NCBI GenBank assembly: GCA_022925895.1
Contig: JAKSYS010000041.1
Location: 110,597 to 174,596, forward strand
Reading direction: 5' to 3'
DNA length: 64,000 nucleotides
DNA from: Fragilaria crotonensis
Taxonomy: Eukaryota; Bacillariophyta; Fragilariophyceae; Fragilariales; Fragilariaceae
In this document: positions 57,227 to 64,000 of the stretch, one piece after another
How positions within the stretch are numbered: position 1 is the stretch's first letter
Layout: every line of letters begins with the position of its first letter
Program-made: the position numbers and the translations under genes
Notes under the pieces: generated by a model
Database searches by the model: none
Told to the model about the DNA's origin: nothing
Seen by the model: the letters and a program-made list of their open reading frames with translations, nothing else

Positions 57227-58140
57227 GGCACAACGACAGAGGTGAAGGAACGGCGAACGAAGTCACGTCCCAGCGTCGGCATGATTCATTCTCGACAAAT
57301 TATGAGCAACCTTCTCAACGTCTTCATAATGTGTACAAGTACCGGTACAAGTACCAGGTACTTGTACTTGTACATGTACTCTTGTACAGTGTACAGTATC
57401 ATTCGCCTACGATAGTACCAGGTACGTTGTACTCAGGTTCTGCATACATTTCGTAATCGACTACTATTCCATTTGTACATCACCTATAGCTACCGGTAGT
57501 AGTACTCCAGTACCTAATTCCCCTATCAACTGATGAAAACATGAAACCATAAATACGACGCTACGGAAATCCCAGTACTGGTACTGTACCTTGTATACGG
57601 TCGTGCTCTTCGTCAACTGGAGCCATGTACTCGTACTGGAGCCCCAGGTTTAGTTGTACCACGTATGCGTAGTACTGTACGTAATGATCGATCTGATTGA
57701 TCTCTCCGAGAGGTCGTTGATTGTTGACGTGATGCGTCGACGTTTCTTCTGATCACTCCCCACCCCGAACTGCTGAAAGTACTGTACAGAGTACTTCTAA
57801 CAGGTGCTACTACGGTACTGGTGATAGTGTGCATCCATATACTCCAGTACCTGGTACAGTACTAGTACCAGGTATTTGTATCATAGATGACGAGTATCAT
57901 TTTATGTGCATATTTCCTATTTTGTTACGTACTCCGAGTGTACTGTATGATATCATACATGAAAAACATTAAATTGTTCCTCCTTGTCGTTGTCATCTTG
58001 ACACCCAACGTGTGGGACGCGTGTTTTCTCTCATTTTCTGTTCCGTCACAAGGATTCATTACACTTGTTCACCAGCAGGAGTTCCTGGTAATAGTAGTCT
58101 GATTGACTGACAACTGCTTCCGTACACATCAAACGTCAAA
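57227..58140. other. Divergent promoter region, extremely GTAC-rich
   Basis: The 914-bp spacer between the HA-repeat and PDK genes. Thirteen GTAC tetranucleotides fall within 57332-57432 alone, many in CCAGGTAC/GTACCTGG and AGTACT words; further clusters lie at 57500-57700 and 57780-57880. No gene is seen. Confidence 0.6.
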
Positions 58141-59752
58141 ATGATGAAGACTGCAACGACCATGCGGATGGCACGGGATTGTTATCTCCGAAGCCACTCT
58201 CGGCATGTTGTCAAGTTCAATACTGCTGCGGGTGCGACGTTGAGACCTATTTCAAGCATCGTCATTACGACACCTGCATCATTTACAACCTGCGACGATA
58301 CAAGCACATGTGGTCGAAGGTACTTTGGAACAAATACTATCTTTGCCGACCGAGCGTTTGAAGGTGTTAGTGACGAAGTATCGAAACAGATTTTACATCA
58401 TGCACGTCAGCCCCAAACTGCCGTTTCTTTGAAAACTTTACTCCAGACGGGACGAGGGGAATTCTTGCACAAGACGTACAAACAGCTAGATGAGGATGAC
58501 AATCATCGAGGAGCGACTGGAAAAGTTCTGATGCAAGTGAGTCACTGATACTTTATGTCACTGTGATTGTGTGCAAACTACAAATTCAATCTCACCACGC
58601 GTTCCTTTCCTGCCCTCACAAACATGAATTGTACAAATAGGTTGCTAGTTTTCTTCGCCGCGAACTTCCCATTCGTTTGGCCCATCGCATTACGGATTTG
58701 GAGCGAGTTCCGTACATGAGCGAAATGCCCTCGGTGGTGGGAGTCAAGAAGCTGTACACCCAATCCTCTTGAACTGATTGAATTTCACGAAAATCACAAC
58801 CTTGGCGCACGAAGAAGAATTCAGCCAACTCATTGAACGCATTTACAATCGTCACCCAGGTCTTGTGCAAATGTCACCGCGGGGCTTACGAATTTCGTGA
58901 TGCCATCGATTGGGACAATTCAAGGAGTTGACACTAGTCGTTCTGCCTTTGATCAGATGGAATCGACTCATGAATTCCTCGATCGATTCTATTTATGCCG
59001 CATCGGCATTCGTGTCTTGATCGACAGTACCTGGCTCTGCGTCAACCACCGTCGAGAATTACATTGACTCATTTGTTCTCACACCAGTCCGTACGAAATC
59101 GTCAAGCGAGCCATTGATGATGCCAGCTTCATGTGTACACGAAAGTACGGAGATGCCTCAGAAGTTATCATGAGCGGACGACTGGAACAAACATTTCCGT
59201 ACATTCCGACTCATTTACGTGAGTATACATGCAAACACAATTGGCTCTGGGAGTACTTCAGTATTGCATTCTTCTGTACTTTTGCGTTTGGTCTCTGACT
59301 AACCTTTTTGTTTGTTTTTGTGGTTCTCAGATTACATTCTCCTCGAGTTGCTCAAAAATAGTATGCGCGCCACGGTCGATTGGCACGGGATTGATGGCGA
59401 CTTCCCGCCCATCAAGGTGGTGATTGCAGATGGTGATGACAATGAAGATGTGATTATTAAAGTATCTGATGAAGGTGGCGGTATCCCACGCAGCAACATG
59501 CGTAAAATTTGGTCGTATCTATTCACAACAGCAGACCCGGCTATTCAACGAGGTATGGTCATGTTGAATCCAACTGACGATCATGCGATTGATTCGCCTT
59601 TGGCTGGGTTGGGATACGGACTTCCCATCAGTCGATCGTATTGTAGGTATTTTGGCGGTGATTTGAGTATCATGAGTATGGAAGGACATGGTACAGATGC
59701 CTTTGTATACTTGGCGAGATTGGGGAATATGCGAGAGCCAGTGCCCATTTGA
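58141..59752 (+). pseudogene. Mitochondrial PDK/BCKDK-type kinase, frameshift cluster in exon 2
   Basis: Exon 1 58141-58536, exon 2 58641-59218, exon 3 59331-59752, with GT-AG introns of 104 and 112 nt. The N-terminus is Arg/Thr/Ser-rich, fitting a mitochondrial presequence. Exon 2 opens with FLRRELPIRLAHRI and VKKLYTQS, typical of the family's four-helix domain. Exon 3 has the complete ATP-binding domain: YILLELLKNSMRATVDW (N box), SDEGGGIPRS (G1 box) and GLGYGLPISRSYCRYFGGDL (G2 box). Between 58760 and 59068 the family signature continues only by changing frame seven times (four extra bases, three missing). These kinases inactivate pyruvate or branched-chain dehydrogenase by serine phosphorylation. 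As written exon 2 cannot be translated; error or decay are both possible. Confidence 0.88.
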
Positions 59753-62123
59753 AGACGATTCTGGTGAATGCTGCAAGGTAGAGGAAGGAGCGAAGTGTAC
59801 ATCGCCATTGTTATGTTAACGTGAAACACCACCGATTCTATAACTCGAATACTGTTACAAACATATGGCAAAGCATCATTTCCCGTGATTCTCAAGGGTG
59901 GGCAGGGCATTCAATGAAAGCATTATTATATACATTTTATAAACGAGGCATTATTCACAAATGTGAATTTCGCCAGCAAATACATAACGTACTTGAAAGT
60001 AGTTGATGTACTGATGTATTATGCCTTGAACGCAATCGTGCAATTCAAGTTGTGCATTTTCAGATGCCCATCGTTTCCCAACAAAAGAAATGACAGGAGT
60101 TTTATCCCGTCTCGAATATCCTGACTCATTTGTGCTATCTGTGCAAAACGCTCCGCTCCGAACCATATCCACTACACTAATGTAATCGTACACCCCAACA
60201 ATGCCCGAATACCATAAGGATGGCTATGCATGCAATTCTACTGTAGGTCAATCCGATCATATCTACGAATCATAAAAATGTAAAAGAGGATAGGCAATCT
60301 CATTGTCTCGTCCAGTAGTGACTTTCCTAAACAAGTTGTTCACAAACCGTCAGTGGCAAGCCTTCCTGTTTGATTCTCCATAGTAGGCTTGTCGGAAGCA
60401 TCACAATTTTGCATTGAAGACTGGAGGTAATGTGTGACGATGATGAAACCACAACAAGGTGACAATGGATTGGGCTGTTTCTTGTCTAGGCCCCGCACCG
60501 TCAATTTTGTGCCAGTATGACTACGACGGTCTACATCTCGCCTGTTCGGTAACCATGTTAAGCTCGAAAAAGGTATCTTCGGAAGTGTTTCTTGGGTTGG
60601 GGTCACTTCGATCAAAACCACGAGTCTGGAGTTGACACCTTTCTGCGCCGAGGATAGTTTTTCGTGACTGTCGCGAATGCAGCAAACATGCCCCGTGGCT
60701 ATTCCGCACCTATTTTCATCCCACGAATACACGTCACCGACACGTGAGTCAGTGTAGTCAGTAGTCAGTGCTGGAGGTCATTCTAATATCGAATGTCGAA
60801 TTCCATTTGTTCCGTACGACGTCGTCGTTTCGTTCAGCATTCGGAGTACAAGATACCATCAGGGATTGCATTCACGCTTCCATCATTCACATGTTACAAA
60901 ACGGGTTCGCTATGATAGGCCCAATGCAAACTCTAGAAGAAGGTCCTCCAGAGCGTTTTTCGAGCCGATATTGCCCCACGAAATGGTCCCTATGGCCTTT
61001 ACGGAACCAGAACGCAAATATCTAATCTAGCACTCTACCAGAGAAATTTGTCGTACGGATTGTACCTGTTCACCGTACACGCAATCGAAACAAATACTCC
61101 GATTTGTCTTGTTCCTTTTTCTCGTAGACTACTGGTACACGCTACACACTTAAGTGCCGCTTTGATACAGACAAAAATATTTTGTCTCAGCAGCATTCGA
61201 GCACACTCGTATCTATGTTGAAATGACCCCATATTTGTCGATGCAACCAAAATGTCATGTCATGATACTTCTATGAAAAGCCTTCTTTAGAATTTAGACA
61301 TCGAAGCGAGAAAAGCTTTCTGTTACCGCGTTTGCGTGGTGCATACTGGGATTCTACATGATTATGCCCCCAACTTAGTTAGTCGTGTGACGCCCAAGAA
61401 CATTTTGATTACGATGAAAGTGGTGTCAGCAACGACATGTCATGTGACTATTATATGCGGATGGTACTGGATTTCCATTCGTTCGATTTTACATGACGTG
61501 CACGTACAGGTACAAAGATTATTTAGTGCTAAGAACTCATGCCCGGTCATCACGCACATCAGTGCCTACCTCTATGCATTATGTCCGATTGTAAATCAGC
61601 ATGTACTCCGAGTACGAGTACCAGGTACTGGAGTCGAATTGATTGATTAATGCTTACATAAATGTAGCAAAGGCGAGGTCATGGGCATAAAAATTAATCA
61701 CGGACATTGTTTAAATCTCATTATGACTGTGTCTTTTCGGCACTTTCCGCGAAGACGCTTTCGGTCACGTTACCAGACATGAAACCGACATTCGAAGAAT
61801 CATCATACGAGCCCGGAAAGAAACATTTAAACGAATCAACTTAAATGTTAAGGAACACTTAAGCGCAGCTGGGGAATAAAGACGAAACCAAAGTTCCTTT
61901 AGTTCGCCCTGAAATGCCATTTTCATTTGCCCTGGAGCCTTCTAATTGGCTGATACAAATACCTCGAATCGAAATTTATCAAGTACGACCAGACGACATC
62001 CGAAAATGCCGAGCTCCCAGGGCTACGATCAAGAACAATCAATTGTGCATCAATCATTCCTCCGAACGTCACACAACTTTCAATCATTTCTTCTTCTAAA
62101 ACACTACCTCCAACTACGCAGTC
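59753..62123. other. Gene-poor spacer
   Basis: No gene is supported. Open frames on both strands (for example 60340-60732 minus, 60768-61025 plus) lack recognisable motifs or consistent codon pattern. A GTAC patch lies near 61600-61632. The last 150 bases are the leader of the small acidic gene. Confidence 0.4.
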
Positions 62124-62625
62124 ATGTCTCCTTTCGCCGACACCTCTGAGCTGACCATCGATGCTGAATGGGACAACATGTGCGATATTGTGGAAACGAG
62201 CGAAGATATGCCTTCTTCTTCGAAAGAAGTATGCAAGGTCCTCGAAGAGTGGACTTCTGACGACGAATCCGTCGACATGGATATCATGGAGGTGGATGAA
62301 GAGATCGGATCTAACTTTCTCTGCGACGACCTTTCGGAGAAGTTGTTTGTTCATCTCCGACCTCACCCCAAGACGAATTCATGGCAGTGGACAACTTCTC
62401 CGAGATGTTCATGGTTTCTGACGGCGACGACAAACGTGTCGACCCTAGATGCCGAGAGGCCTTCCTCAAGCCCAAGAGTCCATGAGACGCAGCCAAGAGA
62501 CCAGAATGGCCCTCACCATCAAGTCCATTCAGGCCAACGATGACTATGCGCGTCGTCAAAGCATCATCGCCTCCATCGAGGCATCGTGCAAGCAGATCCA
62601 AGATTCGTTCGCCCCAGCTTGCTGA
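62124..62625 (+). CDS. Small acidic protein of unknown function, read in three frames
   Basis: Start MSPFADTSELTIDAEWDNMC at 62124. The first part is acidic (SDDESVDMDIMEVDEEIG). At about 62372 the sensible frame shifts to FMAVDNFSEMFMVSDGDD and PRCREAFLK, and at about 62480 shifts again to SMRRSQETRMALTIKSIQ, followed by IEASCKQIQDSF and the stop at 62623-62625. The joined product would be about 165 residues with an acidic N-terminus and a C-terminal amphipathic helix rich in S, R, Q and I. I do not recognise a named family. Short introns cannot explain shifts this close together, so they are base errors or mutations. Confidence 0.55.
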
Positions 62626-64000
62626 CCGGGTGCTCTCAAACTTTGGTTGTACACGAGATGCGCTGTTCCGCTTAATTGCGCTCTGATGTCGCTCGTATCT
62701 CCCAATCGATCCAACGACACCGGATGTACTCTTTTCACTATCCTAATGTATCACTAGTCTTCTATCAAACTACTTCATATTCCATGTGTTACATTTGTTA
62801 TTCCTTAAGATAGTAGTTCACCTGAAAACCTCGGATCCATGGTGGATCCTCTAAAACAATCGGTGGTTTGGTAATGGAAAATCTCAACGGTCGGCCTCAT
62901 TTATGCCAGTCTCGGCGGCAATTCCCGGTCATCTTGGGCATAAATCTCTAGTGGCAACTCGAGTTCAGGAGGGAATCTGTGCACATTTGATTCTCACGTT
63001 CGATTTCCTTCACATCCTTTGGGCTCTATCGTTCTTACAGATTCGTTGCCCAAGGATCGAATTTTCCTGATCAACTCAAACGCATCGTCGAGCCCACTCT
63101 TATGATTCAGTCGAATCTTGAATCTATGGCAGTACAGTACTTTAGCGGCTATCCGGATCAATCTACCGAGACCACGCGGATCATGTTTATTTTTCGAAGC
63201 AACGAGTTCAAGGTCAATTTTGGCGGATCGCTGAGATGACTCACTTACTCATCGTGTCGTCAGTCGGGAGTCGGGAGTGGTTTTCTTGCGAGATGAAAAT
63301 GAATTTTTAAAATTTGCTGTGACATCGGTGGAATCAGTCGCCATCTGGTTTTCGCTTGAGCTTCTCGTTTCCAGTTAGGAGTTAAAAAATTTCAGATGCA
63401 GTTCTCAAGAATCGTTGTTCCCCTTCTGATATAAAAGCCGTCAGTGCACATCATCGGCTTCAGCGAGGGGCAATTCAGACATGTCATTGCGTTTATCAAA
63501 CTACTGTGTCCAAGTATTCAAGAAACACCAGAAAAGGGGTATCATCATAGGACTTAGACTATCATTGTGAGATGTGACATGTTCTCTAGAGAACCAAATA
63601 TGATTCGATTAATAGACGAATTGGAGTACCATGTTAGCACGTGTTCTCAGAACAAAAGAATACAGGGAGAAGTTGTGAGTACTTCCACGATCTCACCTTC
63701 GGAATAAACTCGTAGCATTGTTTAAAGCGACAGCCCTCGATATCGTCCGCGACCTCTGGATTATGATTGTGACTATGACTAACTAGCCATGTCGATGCGG
63801 AATCCAGAGTTCTCCTTCTCTGTTCTTGTTCAAGGTCCGATACATGCCCCATGCTGACATGCTGACATCCTATTTTTTCATAACTCCTGACGTCGCTACC
63901 TGCATGCGCCTCCTGCGACTGTAGAGGACATATGACCGACCACCAATGATTGAAATTTGACATGGTGGGTGGGCTGTGGGCTCATTGCCGAGGTGACTAC
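62626..64000. other. Gene-poor end of the window
   Basis: No gene, RNA or repeat is supported. Open frames such as 63634-63963 on the minus strand have no recognisable features. Confidence 0.4.

Noticed and set aside
60340-61650. Several open frames of 60-130 codons
   Set aside because: No motifs, no splice-consistent joins and inconsistent composition.

Overview
The window is nuclear DNA of a photosynthetic eukaryote, most likely a diatom. The evidence is short GT-AG introns (77-550 nt), N-terminal signal peptides that end in plastid-type A-A/S-F motifs (CreA-like protein, helicase-associated-repeat protein), several eukaryotic Amt-type ammonium transporters, a mitochondrial PDK-type kinase, a condensin kleisin, a FUN14 protein, and a dense load of eukaryotic DNA transposons. 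Species assignment is not possible from the sequence alone.

Layout. 1-2.69 kb: degenerate sequence with no assignable gene. 2.69-3.72 kb (+): aspartoacylase-family zinc hydrolase. 3.9-7.54 kb (-): 1209-residue charged, disordered protein with a duplicated 90-residue cassette. 7.92-9.51 kb: DNA element with 9-bp inverted ends and an ATAG duplication. 9.5-26.8 kb: a large nested transposon zone. Its core, 11.14-25.10 kb, is bounded by long inverted arms built from about 180-bp units. It carries a Plavaka/CACTA-like DDE transposase (+), a long frameshifted minus-strand gene with a GNAT acetyltransferase domain and a C-terminal papain-like cysteine peptidase domain, and an intron-containing minus-strand gene of unknown function. 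An 864-bp hairpin element sits inside the left arm, and the matching place in the right arm is its empty site. 27.3-32.3 kb (+): membrane-anchored tricorn-type protease, interrupted by three one-base frameshifts of the same sign. 32.4-33.6 kb (-): single-pass sulfotransferase-like protein.

34.0-38.6 kb: a complete PIF/Harbinger element with TAA duplications, a DDE transposase (+) and a 619-residue Cys-rich accessory protein (-). 39.4-44.9 kb (+): two tandem ammonium transporter genes with identical exon plan and mosaic divergence; the first has a frameshift in exon 1. 45.4-46.2 kb (-): FUN14 protein fused to an EF-hand. 46.9-47.7 kb (-): CreA-family protein with plastid and probable thylakoid-lumen targeting. 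48.4-50.9 kb (+): condensin subunit H (barren). 51.2-51.6 kb: palindromic 21-bp repeats. 52.5-54.7 kb (+): third, divergent ammonium transporter. 55.6-57.2 kb (-): plastid-targeted protein made of helicase-associated repeats. 58.1-59.8 kb (+): mitochondrial pyruvate/branched-chain dehydrogenase kinase with a cluster of frameshifts. 62.1-62.6 kb (+): small acidic protein in three frames. The remaining spacers are mostly without genes, and many are extremely rich in the tetranucleotide GTAC.

Functionally the host genes are unrelated housekeeping and nutrient genes: ammonium uptake (three Amt copies within 15 kb), chromosome condensation, organelle proteolysis and regulation. They are separated by transposons. 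The most unusual content is the 14-17 kb transposon whose minus-strand gene joins an acetyltransferase and a peptidase domain. Several genes that read well in protein space are broken by single-base shifts; these may be assembly errors or recent decay, and the sequence alone does not decide.
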